A model generated the notes under the pieces. It was not told the origin of the DNA and searched no databases. It saw nothing but the letters and a program-made list of their open reading frames with translations. 64,000 nucleotides of DNA. Source: Aliiroseovarius halocynthiae. GTDB taxonomy: Bacteria > Pseudomonadota > Alphaproteobacteria > Rhodobacterales > Rhodobacteraceae. The position numbers and the translations under genes are program-made. The stretch lies in contig NZ_ML660023.1 of NCBI RefSeq assembly GCF_007004645.1, positions 62,001-126,000 of the forward strand, in the 5' to 3' direction. Of the stretch, positions 9,447 through 19,224 are shown one piece after another; within the stretch, counting starts at the first letter, position 1, and every line of letters starts with the position of its first letter.

Positions 9447-10330
9447 ACAGACAGTTTTCCGCAGATATCGTCCAGTTGATCGAGGTTTTGATAGCGAATT
9501 GTCACCACGCCCGCCTCGCCGCCTGCTTTGTGATCAATCTGAATTTTCATCCCCGTGGCCGCCGACAGATCCGCCTCAAGCGCTTTGGTGTCGGCATCTT
9601 TCTCGGTCTTCGGGCCAGCCGCGCGTGGCTTGCTGGGTCCGGGGCCTTTCGCCAGCTTCTCGGCCGCGCGCACTGACAGACCTTTGCTGATAATCTCTCG
9701 TGCCAAAGCCGAGGCATTGTCGGCGGTGACCAGTGTCCGGGCATGTCCGGCCGTCAGCTTCCCATCGCGCACAAAGCTTTGTACATCGTCTGGCAGGTTC
9801 AGAAGGCGCAGCAGGTTGGCGATATGCGAACGGCTTTTACCCAAAGCCTCGGACACTTTTTCCTGCGTATGGCCAAAACGATCCATAAGATCGCGATAGC
9901 CGGCAGCCTCTTCAATCGCGTTCAACTCGGCACGTTGAATGTTCTCGATAATCGCGACTTCCAAAGCTTCGGTGTCGCTATATTCCCGAACAATGACGGG
10001 CAGCTCGTGCAGCTTGGCCATCTGTGACGCGCGCCAACGGCGTTCGCCTGCAACAATTTCGTACTCGTCTTCACTTCCAGGGCGCGGACGAACGATCAAG
10101 GGCTGAATGACGCCCTTTTCCTTCACGGATGCAGCAAGATCATCCAACTGTTCCTGAGTGAAGGTCCGGCGCGGCTGCTCGGGATTCGGTTTAATTTTCT
10201 CGATCGGCACCATCAAATCCGCGCGGCGCGGCTCGGACGTCACGCCTTTCGGAGCCTCATCAACAGCGACATCTGCCATCAAAGCTGACAAGCCGCGGCC
10301 CAAACCGCGATTTTTTTGTGATTTGCTCAT
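9443..10330 (-). CDS. parB: Chromosome partitioning protein ParB
   Basis: The CTP-dependent clamp that loads at parS and spreads along the origin region. The 295-residue protein begins with the usual short basic tail (RGLGRGLSALM). It has the CTP-binding GERRWR box at 95-100 and ENIQR at 129-133, a helix-turn-helix near 154-175 (TQEKVSEALGKSRSHIANLL), and a C-terminal dimerisation domain ending DQLDDICGKL. It is 13 bases downstream of parA. Two perfect parS sites lie upstream in the same gene block. Confidence 0.97.
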   Translation of the reverse strand: MSKSQKNRGLGRGLSALMADVAVDEAPKGVTSEPRRADLMVPIEKIKPNPEQPRRTFTQEQLDDLAASVKEKGVIQPLIVRPRPGSEDEYEIVAGERRWRASQMAKLHELPVIVREYSDTEALEVAIIENIQRAELNAIEEAAGYRDLMDRFGHTQEKVSEALGKSRSHIANLLRLLNLPDDVQSFVRDGKLTAGHARTLVTADNASALAREIISKGLSVRAAEKLAKGPGPSKPRAAGPKTEKDADTKALEADLSAATGMKIQIDHKAGGEAGVVTIRYQNLDQLDDICGKLSV

Positions 10331-10343
10331 AACTCGCCTCCGA

Positions 10344-11135
10344 TTACCGTTTGATCAGCTCTGACGCCAAATCGCGATAGGCTTGGCTACCCTTGGAGGT
10401 CGGATCATACATCAACACCGGCAGGGCGAAAGAGGGTGCTTCGCTTACCCGCACATTGCGCGGAATTACGGTCTCAAACACCAGCTCACCCAAATTTTCC
10501 CGGGCATCCAGTTCAACCTGTCGCGATAGGTTGTTGCGAGCATCATACATGGTCAGAACCACGCCTTCGATTCGCAGATCCTGATTGGCCGCAGCCCGCA
10601 CTTCGCGCACCGTCAAAAGTAGTTGAGACAGCCCTTCCAACGCGAAAAATTCACTTTGCAGCGGGATCAGAACGCTGTCTGCCGCAACAAGCGCATTCAC
10701 AGTCAGAAGGTTCAATGACGGTGGGCAGTCAATCAAGATATAGTCGATGCGCAGATCCGCTAACGCTACATCTCGCAGAGCATCACGCAAAAGATGGCTG
10801 CGTCTTTCATTCGAGACCAGTTCAATATCGGCCGAAGACAGATCCGTTGTAGCGGGTGAAATCATTAGATCATCGATCTCGGTCTTCTTCAGAACCTCAA
10901 GGATCGACGCCTCTTCCAGCAAAAGATCATAGGTGCTCATCTCACGGTCATCTACTGCGATTCCAAGCCCTGTTGAAGCATTGCCCTGAGGGTCCAAGTC
11001 GATCAGCAGAACGCGTTTTCCGGCTTCTGCCAATGCCGCGCCAAGATTGATTGTTGTTGTTGTCTTCCCTACCCCGCCCTTCTGGTTGGTGATGGCAATA
11101 ATCTTCGGCCCGCGATCATGAAATGGGTCAGACAC
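10344..11135 (-). CDS. parA: Chromosome partitioning ATPase ParA
   Basis: The Walker-type ATPase that moves ParB-parS complexes apart. With the start chosen here it is 263 residues, with the deviant Walker A KGGVGKTT at 19-26 (signature lysine K19) and Walker B-like DYILIDCPPSLNLLT further on. I place the start at GTG (MSDPFHDRG) because GGAG lies nine bases upstream; the alternative TTG, five codons earlier, has no such site. The start overlaps the rsmG end by eight bases. Confidence 0.96.
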   Translation of the reverse strand: MSDPFHDRGPKIIAITNQKGGVGKTTTTINLGAALAEAGKRVLLIDLDPQGNASTGLGIAVDDREMSTYDLLLEEASILEVLKKTEIDDLMISPATTDLSSADIELVSNERRSHLLRDALRDVALADLRIDYILIDCPPSLNLLTVNALVAADSVLIPLQSEFFALEGLSQLLLTVREVRAAANQDLRIEGVVLTMYDARNNLSRQVELDARENLGELVFETVIPRNVRVSEAPSFALPVLMYDPTSKGSQAYRDLASELIKR

Positions 11136-11748
11136 GTGCGATTTCTCCAATCTTCAATACAAAGGCGTCAGGATGGGTCTTGCTGGGATATGTATCTAGC
11201 TGAAACGACCAGTTTTCAAGCGCTTCTTGAATTTCATGGCGATAGTTTTCCCCTTTTGGGAAGATCGCAACCCCGCCTGGCTTCAGATGCCGCTCGGCAA
11301 AGCCGCACAGCTTGTTTAACGGGGCCAAAGCGCGGGCGGACAGGACATCCGCACCTTGCGGATCAGCCTTTTCAATACGCTCAGATGAAACCGACAGCGT
11401 CAGATCAAGTTCGCGCGCGACGGTACGCAGAAACGTAGACTTCCTGACATCGCTTTCAATGCAGACCACACGTGCGTCGGGGTGCTGATCTTTCGCCATG
11501 ATGGCCACGACAACAGCAGGCAAACCGCCACCCGACCCCAGGTCACACCATATATTGTGGTCTTCGGGTACAAGGCCATATATCTGCGCGGAATCCAAGA
11601 TGTGCCGGGACCAGATCTGCGAAATCGTACTTGGTGCAACCAGATTGATTGCCGGGTTCCATTTTTTCATCAATGCAACATACGCCTCGAGTCGCTCGAA
11701 TGTTTCACGTGAAACATCGACTTGGCGCGAAAATCCGGCGTAGTTCAT
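11128..11748 (-). CDS. rsmG: 16S rRNA (guanine-N7) methyltransferase RsmG
   Basis: Methylates N7 of a guanine in the 530 loop of 16S rRNA (also called GidB). The 206-residue protein has the SAM-binding [15 protein letters not shown], followed by [17 protein letters not shown] and [14 protein letters not shown], all typical of RsmG. Its ATG overlaps the mnmG stop (ATGA), and its end overlaps parA, so mnmG-rsmG-parA-parB is one tight unit. A perfect parS palindrome lies inside its first 17 codons. Confidence 0.96.
   Translation of the reverse strand: MNYAGFSRQVDVSRETFERLEAYVALMKKWNPAINLVAPSTISQIWSRHILDSAQIYGLVPEDHNIWCDLGSGGGLPAVVVAIMAKDQHPDARVVCIESDVRKSTFLRTVARELDLTLSVSSERIEKADPQGADVLSARALAPLNKLCGFAERHLKPGGVAIFPKGENYRHEIQEALENWSFQLDTYPSKTHPDAFVLKIGEIARV
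11701..11716. promoter_or_regulatory. parS: parS centromere site (inside rsmG)
   Basis: A perfect 16-bp match to the universal chromosomal parS, TGTTTCACGTGAAACA. It is palindromic and lies within the rsmG coding sequence, about 570 bases upstream of the parA start and 5.1 kb from the putative oriC. ParB would bind here and spread. Confidence 0.95.
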
Positions 11749-13613
11749 GCAGAGCGCTTCCGTTCGAACTGTCGAATCTTTGACAACAAAAGCGTCAAAG
11801 CGGCCGGTGTCATGCCTTCAACGCGGCTGGCATGGGCCAATGTACGCGGACGAGCGGCTTGTAGTTTTGATGCCAGCTCGTTTGAGAGGCCGCTGAACCC
11901 AGAATAGTCAAAATCATCCGGGATTACATGCGCCTCATCCCGTTTCAAGGCCTCGACATCCTTCTGTTGGCGGTCGATATAATTCGCATAAAGCGCATCT
12001 CGGGCGACCTGAAGCTGAACTTCCCCGTCAATTTCAAAGAGCGCTGGATCTAGTTTTACTAGCTTATCAAAGCTCATATCTGGAAAGGCTAGAAGCTCAT
12101 AAGCTGTTCGGCGGGTACCATCCTTGCGTACATTGAGGTCCAAACCCACAAGATCTTGTGGAGTATAGGTCGTTTGCGTCAACTGGTCTTTGGCGCGTTC
12201 CAATGCGTCACGCTTGGCCTGAAACGTGGATTTTCGCGCTTCTTTCACCAAGCCAAGATCGATTCCCAACGGTGTCAGGCGCTGATCTGCATTATCTGCA
12301 CGCAGTGACAATCGATACTCGGCACGTGACGTGAACATCCGGTAAGGCTCGGTCACCCCGCGCGTGATCAAATCATCAACCATTACCCCAATATAGGAAG
12401 ACGCACGCGAAAAGATCACAGGATCCCTGCCCTGAACCGCAAGTGCGGCGTTGGTTCCGGCAACCAACCCTTGCGCCGCTGCTTCCTCATATCCTGTTGT
12501 GCCGTTAATCTGGCCAGCTAAGTACAGCCCCGGCACATCCCGCAATGCCAGTGTTTCTGTCAGTGACCGCGGATCGACATAGTCATATTCAATCGCATAT
12601 CCGGGCTGAAGAATTTCAACATTCTCAAGTCCACCGATCGAGCGCACGTAATCTTCCTGCACTTCCACCGGCAGCGACGTGCTGATCCCATTGGGATACA
12701 CTGTGTCATCATCCAGCCCCTCTGGCTCCAAGAAGACCTGGTGGCTGTCTTTGTCCGCGAAACGTACAATTTTATCTTCAATCGAGGGGCAATAGCGCGG
12801 GCCAACACCGTCAATATGACCGCCATACATGGCCGAGCGATCCAGATTTGCACGAATGATGTCGTGAGTTTGCGCATTCGTGTGTGTGATCCCACACGAA
12901 ATCTGCCGCGCGATTGGCGCCTTGTTCATAAAGGAAAACATCGCTGGATCGTCATCGCCTGGCTGCGACGCCAGAATATCCCAATTGATGGTCTTCCCGT
13001 TCAAACGCGGTGGCGTGCCGGTTTTTAGTCGGCCAAGCGGAAGTCCAAAGGAATCAATGCGCTCCGCCAGCTTGACCGAGGGACGATCCCCCATCCGACC
13101 GCCTTGGCTTTGCTTGTCGCCAATATGGATAATGCCGCGAAGGAACGTGCCTGTGGTCAGCACCACAGCGCCTGCGAGCAACTGCGACCCGTCCTGAAGC
13201 ACAACACCGCTAACGCGATTGCCGTCCATGATCAGGTCAGTCGTTTCGCCTTCGATCAGAGTCAGACCGTCGGTCGACAGAATCTCGGCAGACATGGCTT
13301 TGCGATAGATTGCGCGGTCTGCCTGCGCCCGTGGGCCTTGTACAGCGGGACCTTTACGGCGGTTAAGCAACCTGAACTGAATGCCTGCCTGATCAGCGAC
13401 GCGGCCCATCAGCCCGTCCAGCGCATCAATCTCGCGCACCAAATGGCCTTTGCCCAGCCCACCAATTGCGGGGTTACAGGACATCACGCCCAAGTCTTCT
13501 TTGCGCAGTGTGATCAGCGCGGTCTTCGCACCCATACGCGCACTTGCATGGGCAGCGTCGGCACCTGCATGCCCGCCCCCAACAACAATCACATCGAAAT
13601 CCAGATGTTTCAC
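11745..13613 (-). CDS. mnmG: tRNA uridine-5-carboxymethylaminomethyl modification enzyme MnmG
   Basis: With MnmE it modifies the wobble uridine (U34) of several tRNAs; also called GidA. About 622 residues. The FAD-binding GGGHAG is at residues 12-17, and [23 protein letters not shown] and [18 protein letters not shown] are diagnostic. The start is the GTG of [11 protein letters not shown], which has GGAG eight bases upstream; GTGs further upstream are badly spaced. That initiation codon lies inside a parS palindrome, so this stretch is start region and centromere site at once. It is followed by overlapping rsmG. Confidence 0.96.
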   Translation of the reverse strand: MKHLDFDVIVVGGGHAGADAAHASARMGAKTALITLRKEDLGVMSCNPAIGGLGKGHLVREIDALDGLMGRVADQAGIQFRLLNRRKGPAVQGPRAQADRAIYRKAMSAEILSTDGLTLIEGETTDLIMDGNRVSGVVLQDGSQLLAGAVVLTTGTFLRGIIHIGDKQSQGGRMGDRPSVKLAERIDSFGLPLGRLKTGTPPRLNGKTINWDILASQPGDDDPAMFSFMNKAPIARQISCGITHTNAQTHDIIRANLDRSAMYGGHIDGVGPRYCPSIEDKIVRFADKDSHQVFLEPEGLDDDTVYPNGISTSLPVEVQEDYVRSIGGLENVEILQPGYAIEYDYVDPRSLTETLALRDVPGLYLAGQINGTTGYEEAAAQGLVAGTNAALAVQGRDPVIFSRASSYIGVMVDDLITRGVTEPYRMFTSRAEYRLSLRADNADQRLTPLGIDLGLVKEARKSTFQAKRDALERAKDQLTQTTYTPQDLVGLDLNVRKDGTRRTAYELLAFPDMSFDKLVKLDPALFEIDGEVQLQVARDALYANYIDRQQKDVEALKRDEAHVIPDDFDYSGFSGLSNELASKLQAARPRTLAHASRVEGMTPAALTLLLSKIRQFERKRSA

Positions 13614-13621
13614 GTGAAACA
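13606..13621. promoter_or_regulatory. parS: parS centromere site (over the mnmG start codon)
   Basis: A second perfect 16-bp TGTTTCACGTGAAACA palindrome. It occupies the spacer between the GGAG Shine-Dalgarno and the GTG start of mnmG and the first two codons after it, about 3.3 kb from the putative oriC. Confidence 0.95.
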
Positions 13622-13640
13622 CTCCTTCGCTACGCACACG

Positions 13641-14930
13641 TTATTTTCCCAAACAGAAGCTGGAAAAGATTTCGTCCAGAAGATGCTCTACATCGACATG
13701 GCCGACCAGACTATCAAGGGCACGGATGGCGGTTCTGATTTCTTCTGCGGCAAATTCAGCGCGCTCAGGACCGTGTTGTACCTCGATTCGCGCATCTTCC
13801 AAAGAGAACAAGGCTCGCTCCATCGCGATGCGATGCCGTTCACGCGTGGCGATCCCTGCGCCTTGAACACGGGTTTCCAGAACAGACGAGATCTTATGCA
13901 CCAGATGATCCATGCCCTGCCCGGTCTTGCCCGAGACAACCAAGTCACCAGACGCACCCAGATCGGCCTTTCCATGCACCACAAGATCATCTTTCAGCGG
14001 GTTCATCGCGGGCTGATCATCCGCACCTTCCAACAAGAAGACCCGCAGGTCTGCCCCCTGCGCACGTTCCAATGCGCGGGCAACGCCGATGGCTTCGACC
14101 TGATCATCCGTATCGCGAACCCCTGCCGTGTCCAACACCGTCACAGGAAGCCCTGCAAGCTCCATATGCACCTCGATCACGTCGCGGGTGGTGCCCGCAA
14201 TGTCCGAGATGATCGCCGCCTCACGCCCCGCCAGCGCGTTCAGAAGCGTCGACTTCCCGGCATTGGGGCGGCCAACGATGGCGACCTCAAAACCCTCGCG
14301 GATACGCTCGGCAATTCGGGTGCCCGCGGTCTCGCGCTCGAGGCTGTCCAGCGTAGCATCCAGCAGCGTGTTCACCTCGGGCGAGACATCGACGGGTACG
14401 TCTTCGTCCGCAAAATCAATGGTGGCTTCCAGCAAAGCAGCGGCCCGGATCAGGTCGGTGCGCCACGCCCCTGCCAGATCCCCCAGAGCGCCAGAGAGCA
14501 CGCCTACGGCCTGCTTGCGCTGTGCCTCGGTCTCGGCGTCCAGAAGATCGGCCAGCCCTTCCACCTGCGCCAAGTCGAGGCATTCATTCTCAAGAGCGCG
14601 GCGGGTGAACTCTCCGGGTTCTGCGGGTCGCAATCCATCTTGCTTGGACAGCTCGGCCAACACCGCGCGGACGACAGCAGTTGACCCATGCAACTGCAGC
14701 TCGGCCACGTCTTCACCTGTGAAACTTGAACCTGCTTCGAACAGCAGCACCAAGGCCTCGTCCAGCAACGTCCCGTCCGCACTTAACAAACGACGCAATC
14801 CGGCGCGGCGCGGCGCAGGTAGGTCACCGGCCAAAACACGCGCAGCCGAAAATGCATGTGGCCCGGAAATCCGGACCACGGCAACGCCCGCTTTCCCGCG
14901 GGCACTGGCAAGAGCATAGATCGTGTCCAT
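13641..14930 (-). CDS. mnmE: tRNA modification GTPase MnmE
   Basis: Partner of MnmG in wobble-uridine modification (also called TrmE). The 429-residue protein has the N-terminal folate-binding domain ([22 protein letters not shown]), a G domain inserted in a helical domain (P-loop GRPNAGKST, then SDIAGTTRD and DTAG), and ends with the essential C-terminal CLGK. It is 28 bases downstream of rho and just upstream of mnmG, the usual alphaproteobacterial order near the origin. Confidence 0.97.
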   Translation of the reverse strand: MDTIYALASARGKAGVAVVRISGPHAFSAARVLAGDLPAPRRAGLRRLLSADGTLLDEALVLLFEAGSSFTGEDVAELQLHGSTAVVRAVLAELSKQDGLRPAEPGEFTRRALENECLDLAQVEGLADLLDAETEAQRKQAVGVLSGALGDLAGAWRTDLIRAAALLEATIDFADEDVPVDVSPEVNTLLDATLDSLERETAGTRIAERIREGFEVAIVGRPNAGKSTLLNALAGREAAIISDIAGTTRDVIEVHMELAGLPVTVLDTAGVRDTDDQVEAIGVARALERAQGADLRVFLLEGADDQPAMNPLKDDLVVHGKADLGASGDLVVSGKTGQGMDHLVHKISSVLETRVQGAGIATRERHRIAMERALFSLEDARIEVQHGPERAEFAAEEIRTAIRALDSLVGHVDVEHLLDEIFSSFCLGK

Positions 14931-14958
14931 TGGACTAACCTATTGTTTTAGTTACGTA

Positions 14959-16230
14959 TTAGGCATTCATGGAGTCGAAGAATTCCGAGTTCGACTTGGT
15001 CTGTTTCAGCTTGGAAATCAGGAATTCGATCGCGTCTGTGGTGCCCATCGGGTTCAGAATGCGGCGCAGGACATAGGTTTTCTGAAGGTCTTTTGCATTG
15101 ACCAGCAGATCCTCTTTCCGTGTGCCCGATTTCAGAATGTCGATAGCCGGGAACACGCGCTTGTCGGCGATCTTGCGATCCAGCACGATCTCGCTGTTAC
15201 CGGTGCCTTTGAATTCTTCAAAGATCACTTCGTCCATACGCGATCCGGTATCGATCAGCGCAGTCGCGATGATGGTCAGTGAGCCGCCCTCTTCGATGTT
15301 ACGTGCCGCACCAAAGAAACGTTTGGGGCGCTGCAGCGCGTTGGCATCCACACCACCGGTCAAAACCTTACCCGAGGACGGGACGGTCGTGTTGAACGCA
15401 CGGCCCAGACGGGTGATCGAGTCCAGCAGGATCACAACGTCGCGCTTGTGCTCGACAAGACGCTTGGCCTTCTCGATCACCATCTCGGACACAGCCACGT
15501 GACGGGTCGCGGGTTCGTCGAAGGTCGAGGATACAACCTCGCCCTTCACGGACCGCTGCATGTCTGTCACCTCTTCCGGGCGTTCGTCGATTAGCAGAAC
15601 GATCAGATAGCATTCCGGGTGGTTCTTTTCGATCGAGTGAGCGATGTTTTGCAGGATCACCGTCTTACCCGTACGCGGCGGTGCCACGATCAGCGAACGC
15701 TGGCCCTTACCGATCGGCGCAACCAGATCGATCACGCGGGCCGAACGGTCTTTGATGGTTGGATCTTCGATCTCCATCTTCAGGCGTTCATCGGGATACA
15801 GAGGCGTCAGGTTGTCGAACGCAACCTTGTGCTTTGCATCTTCAGGATCGGCGAAGTTAATCCGCTCGACCTTGGTGATGGCAAAGTAGTTTTCGTTCTC
15901 GCCGGGCGCTTGAATGACCGCTTCGACAGTGTCACCGGTGCGCAGCGAATACTGGCGGATCATGTCAGGCGAAACATAGATGTCATCGGGACCGGGCAGA
16001 TAGTTTGCTTCGGGCGACCGCAGGAAGCCAAAGCCATCTTGCAGCACTTCTAGAACCCCGTCCCCGCCGATGATCCATTCTTCATCCGCACGTTCACGCA
16101 GGATCGAGAACATCATCTCGCCCTTACGCATGGTCGAGGCGTTTTCGATCTCAAGCTCTTCAGCCATGCTTACCAGTTCTTTGGGGCTTTTGGCTTTCAG
16201 GTCGGCTAGGTTTAGACGGTTTTCAGACAT
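14959..16230 (-). CDS. rho: Transcription termination factor Rho
   Basis: A hexameric RNA helicase that ends transcription at Rho-dependent sites. The 423-residue length is normal. The N-terminal helical domain ([19 protein letters not shown]) is followed by the RNA-binding cold-shock-like domain ([15 protein letters not shown]), the Walker A region [21 protein letters not shown] and [14 protein letters not shown], and the Q/R-loop region. It leads the leftward row rho-mnmE-mnmG-rsmG-parA-parB. Confidence 0.97.
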   Translation of the reverse strand: MSENRLNLADLKAKSPKELVSMAEELEIENASTMRKGEMMFSILRERADEEWIIGGDGVLEVLQDGFGFLRSPEANYLPGPDDIYVSPDMIRQYSLRTGDTVEAVIQAPGENENYFAITKVERINFADPEDAKHKVAFDNLTPLYPDERLKMEIEDPTIKDRSARVIDLVAPIGKGQRSLIVAPPRTGKTVILQNIAHSIEKNHPECYLIVLLIDERPEEVTDMQRSVKGEVVSSTFDEPATRHVAVSEMVIEKAKRLVEHKRDVVILLDSITRLGRAFNTTVPSSGKVLTGGVDANALQRPKRFFGAARNIEEGGSLTIIATALIDTGSRMDEVIFEEFKGTGNSEIVLDRKIADKRVFPAIDILKSGTRKEDLLVNAKDLQKTYVLRRILNPMGTTDAIEFLISKLKQTKSNSEFFDSMNA

Positions 16231-16355
16231 GGATATGCTCGGAAATAGATCACGACGGCGCTTACACGCGGTCTATGTCAAGTTGGGAAAAACGCATGGC
16301 CGGACGGCCTGCTTAGCAGGTGACATAGGCGTTGGCCGCCCATGAGTCAACAAAT

Positions 16356-16805
16356 TCAGTATTTGAAGATGACCGAGAAGACGATGACGATCATCAATAT
16401 CGTCGGTAGTTCGTTCATCATACGATAGCGTCGGCCAGTCAAAACATTGGTGCCTGACATGAAATCTTTGCGCCGGGCAGCCAGCCACATGTGAAACCAT
16501 GTCATTCCCAAGATCGAAATCCCTTTGGTCCACGGCCAGATCAGCGTCCAATCGACCACACCCGGCGTTGCCACAAGACACAGGCCAAAAATCCACGAGC
16601 TGATCATCGCTGGGTTCATGATCGCTTTCAGAAGCCGGCGTTCCATGGTCTGGAACAAATCATCTGTTTCATTGCCAGATCCCACGACTTCGACATGATA
16701 GACAAACAGGCGCGGCAAATAGAACAGGCCTGCCATCCAAGCGATGACAGATACGATATGCAGCGATTTCGTCCAGAAATACGCGTCAGTCAGAAAGTCA
16801 CCCAT
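16356..16805 (-). CDS. hemJ: Protoporphyrinogen IX oxidase HemJ
   Basis: A small membrane protein that carries out the penultimate heme step in bacteria lacking HemG or HemY. The 149-residue sequence has about four hydrophobic segments and the family's conserved histidine in SLHIVSVIAWMAGLFYLPR, plus RRLLKAIMNP and the C-terminal YRMMNELPT. AAGGGG lies seven bases before the ATG. It is the last gene before the putative origin, reading away from it. hemH at 27.7 kb and hemW at 8.3 kb act in the same or a neighbouring pathway. The 125 bases between this gene and rho contain only a small CCTGC/GCAGG hairpin. Confidence 0.9.
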   Translation of the reverse strand: MGDFLTDAYFWTKSLHIVSVIAWMAGLFYLPRLFVYHVEVVGSGNETDDLFQTMERRLLKAIMNPAMISSWIFGLCLVATPGVVDWTLIWPWTKGISILGMTWFHMWLAARRKDFMSGTNVLTGRRYRMMNELPTILMIVIVFSVIFKY

Positions 16806-17198
16806 TCTAAGCCCCTTATGTGCGCTTACGCTTCGATCTTCATAAATAAAATAAAGAATAAGAAAAGATGATGTTGTTGTTAGGCCTGTGGATAATGGGG
16901 ATTAATGACTTCTCCCGCGATTTATTCACAAGTGGATAAACACAGATCTGGATTCTGGATTGAATCGTATGGCGTTTGTTTCATGGGCATTCGCAGACAC
17001 GGAGTTTGTGGATAAGTCGCTGGATGAAATTTGGCTAAAAAGATTCGCCCACGGGGTGGGATGCGCGAAAACCAACAGTGGAAGAACTGAGAGTTTCGTC
17101 TTAGTAACAGGGGGAGTTATCCCACCTCTTGGAAGAGGGCCAAGTTATGCGCCGATTCCAAAACAGGATTACACAGAGTTTTTCCACAGGGTTATCAC
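16806..17198. other. oriC: Putative chromosomal replication origin (oriC)
   Basis: A 393-base stretch without a credible gene, lying between two gene blocks that read away from it. It holds three perfect DnaA boxes of the form TTATNCACA: TGTGGATAA at 16887-16895 (reverse), TTATTCACA at 16922-16930 (forward) and TGTGGATAA at 17007-17015 (reverse). One-mismatch boxes are at 16931-16939 (directly next to the forward box) and 17180-17188 (TTTTCCACA). The 16840-16872 part is very A/T-rich, a candidate unwinding element. GANTC sites are at 16951, 16962, 17042 and 17154. The setting (parAB, rsmG, mnmG, mnmE, rho and hemJ on one side; maf, aroE, coaE and dnaQ on the other) is the known alphaproteobacterial origin neighbourhood. 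Confidence 0.85.
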
Positions 17199-17798
17199 AT
17201 GACCACATCCTTGATTTTGGCGTCCTCATCGCAAATCCGTGCGGATCTTTTGCGAAATGCAGGTATCGGTTTTGACATCATCCCAGCCCGTATTGATGAA
17301 GAGATGATCCGCGCCTCGTTGGAAGCTGAAGGTGCCAGCCCACGTGATCTGGCGGACGCACTGGCCGAGTTCAAAGCCCGTAAGATCAGCGAAAAGCATC
17401 CGGGATCCTTGGTTCTGGGCTGTGATCAGGTGGCCGAACTGGATCAGAACGTGTTGTCAAAGCCGAAAGACCCGGCAGACGCACGCGCGCAGCTTGCTGC
17501 CATGTCTGGCAAAGTGCATCGGTTGCTCTCTGCCGCTGTGCTTTATGAAGACGGCAAACCAATTTGGCGGCATGTAGGGTTGGTTCGCCTTAAAATGCGT
17601 GAATTATCAAGTGGTTACATAGAAGATTATGTTGAACGCAACTGGGACAGCATCTGCCATTCCGTCGGCGCGTATAAACTGGAAGAAGAAGGCGTGCGCC
17701 TGTTTGCCAAAGTGGACGGCGACTATTTCAACGTGCTGGGTTTGCCCCTGACCGAGCTTCTGTCATATCTCATCGTACGAGGAGACCTGAAGATATGA
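17199..17798 (+). CDS. maf: Maf-family nucleotide pyrophosphatase
   Basis: The Maf family hydrolyses modified or unusual nucleoside triphosphates (m7GTP, dTTP, UTP and similar). The 199-residue protein begins LILASSSQIRADLLRNAGI and has LVLGCDQV and the D(S/P)ICHSVGAYKLEEEG region that match the family; which nucleotide it prefers cannot be told. It starts the operon maf-aroE-coaE-dnaQ. Its ATG is ten bases after a DnaA-like box, so its 5' region lies inside the origin. It overlaps aroE by four bases (ATGA). Confidence 0.92.
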   Translation: MTTSLILASSSQIRADLLRNAGIGFDIIPARIDEEMIRASLEAEGASPRDLADALAEFKARKISEKHPGSLVLGCDQVAELDQNVLSKPKDPADARAQLAAMSGKVHRLLSAAVLYEDGKPIWRHVGLVRLKMRELSSGYIEDYVERNWDSICHSVGAYKLEEEGVRLFAKVDGDYFNVLGLPLTELLSYLIVRGDLKI

Positions 17799-18631
17799 GC
17801 GATACACGCATCCCCCTGGCGGGCGTCATTGGAAACCCAATCGAACATTCCTTGTCCCCACGGTTGCATGGGCATTGGCTGCGCAGCATGGGGATTGTCG
17901 GACACTATATTCCGATGCGGGTAGAAAACGATGATTTGGAAACGGTCATCCGCACTCTGCCGAAAGCCGGGTTTGTTGGTCTGAATGTCACCATCCCACA
18001 TAAAGAAGCCGTATTGGCTCTTGCAGATGTGGTCACAGATCGCGCCGCGTTGATCGGGGCGGCGAATACGCTGATTTTCCGCGATGACGGTAAAATCCAC
18101 GCTGACAATACGGATGGATATGGGTTTACGCAAAACTTGCGCCAATCCGCGCCTGACTGGGCGCCAGAAACTGGGCCTGCTGCTGTTTTCGGTGCTGGTG
18201 GAGCTGCGCGGGCCATTCTGGCGTCACTTATTGAACTGGGCGTGCCCGAAATCCGTCTGTCCAACCGCACCCGCGCCCGCGCGGACGCGCTGCGTGCCGA
18301 ATTCGGCGCGCGGATTGTGGTTTATGACTGGGTTCAGGCAGGAAATATGCTGGATGATGCAGTGACGGTGGTGAATACCTCGTCGCTGGGCATGACTGGA
18401 AAACCCGCATTCCGCGTGCCTCTGGACGGGTTGAAGCCCGGTGTGGTTGTGAATGATTTGGTCTATTCCCCGCTGAAAACAGACTTCTTGCAACAGGCCG
18501 AGGCCGCCGGTTGCCATGTGGTCGACGGGCTTGGAATGCTGTTGCACCAAGCTGTTCCGGGGTTCGAACGTTGGTTTGGCATGCGCCCGGTTGTGGATGA
18601 CAGCCTTCGCCAAGCGGTTTTGGGCGTATGA
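17795..18631 (+). CDS. aroE: Shikimate dehydrogenase
   Basis: Reduces 3-dehydroshikimate to shikimate with NADPH in aromatic amino acid synthesis. The 278-residue protein has the substrate site NPIEHSLSPRLHG and NVTIPHKE (catalytic lysine), TDGYGF, and the nucleotide-binding GAGGAARAIL. It is coupled by ATGA overlaps to maf before it and coaE after it. Confidence 0.96.
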   Translation: MSDTRIPLAGVIGNPIEHSLSPRLHGHWLRSMGIVGHYIPMRVENDDLETVIRTLPKAGFVGLNVTIPHKEAVLALADVVTDRAALIGAANTLIFRDDGKIHADNTDGYGFTQNLRQSAPDWAPETGPAAVFGAGGAARAILASLIELGVPEIRLSNRTRARADALRAEFGARIVVYDWVQAGNMLDDAVTVVNTSSLGMTGKPAFRVPLDGLKPGVVVNDLVYSPLKTDFLQQAEAAGCHVVDGLGMLLHQAVPGFERWFGMRPVVDDSLRQAVLGV

Positions 18632-19224
18632 GCGGGCCGTATATTATCGGGCTAACCGGCTCGATCGGGATGGGGAAATCCACTACGGCACAAATGTTTG
18701 CAGATGCGGGCGTTCCGATTTGGGATGCAGATGCGGCGGTGCATCGGATCTATGGCGTTGGCGGCGCGGCAGTCGAACCAATCCGCAACGTCTGTCCCGA
18801 TGCAATCATTGATGGGGCCGTCAGTCGGGATGCGCTGAAAGACTGGATGTCGAATGATGCCAGTGCGCTGAAAACACTGGAAGGCATCGTGCATCCTTTG
18901 GTCGCCCAAGATCGCGCCGCGTTCTTGGCAGACAGTACCGCGCCCATTGTTCTTCTGGATATGCCGCTTTTGTTTGAAATCGGCGCGCATGAACATGTGG
19001 ATCTGGTTGTTGTTGTCTCGGCGCCTGCAGAGATTCAACGTGCCCGCGTGCTGGAACGTGGCACGATGACGGAAGCACAATTCGAGACTATTCTGGCTAA
19101 ACAGGTCCCAGATGCCGACAAACGCGCCCGCGCGGATGTGATCATTCCGACCGAAACGATGGACGGCGCGCGCGCCGCAGTGGATGAAGTCATTGCCCAT
19201 GTGAAGGAACAGTTGGATGCGTGA
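18628..19224 (+). CDS. coaE: Dephospho-CoA kinase
   Basis: Performs the last step of coenzyme A synthesis, phosphorylating dephospho-CoA. The 198-residue protein has the P-loop GSIGMGKST near residues 11-19, WDADAAVH (substrate aspartate), and LLDMPLLFE in the middle. It overlaps aroE by four bases and dnaQ by eight. Confidence 0.96.
   Translation: MSGPYIIGLTGSIGMGKSTTAQMFADAGVPIWDADAAVHRIYGVGGAAVEPIRNVCPDAIIDGAVSRDALKDWMSNDASALKTLEGIVHPLVAQDRAAFLADSTAPIVLLDMPLLFEIGAHEHVDLVVVVSAPAEIQRARVLERGTMTEAQFETILAKQVPDADKRARADVIIPTETMDGARAAVDEVIAHVKEQLDA

Noticed and set aside
13104-14684. 526-codon plus-strand frame over mnmG and mnmE
   Set aside because: Antisense shadow of two certain genes, no domain, crosses their boundary.
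16960-17202. 80-codon plus-strand frame across the origin
   Set aside because: No family resemblance, no ribosome site, and it runs through DnaA boxes and GANTC sites; chance frame.
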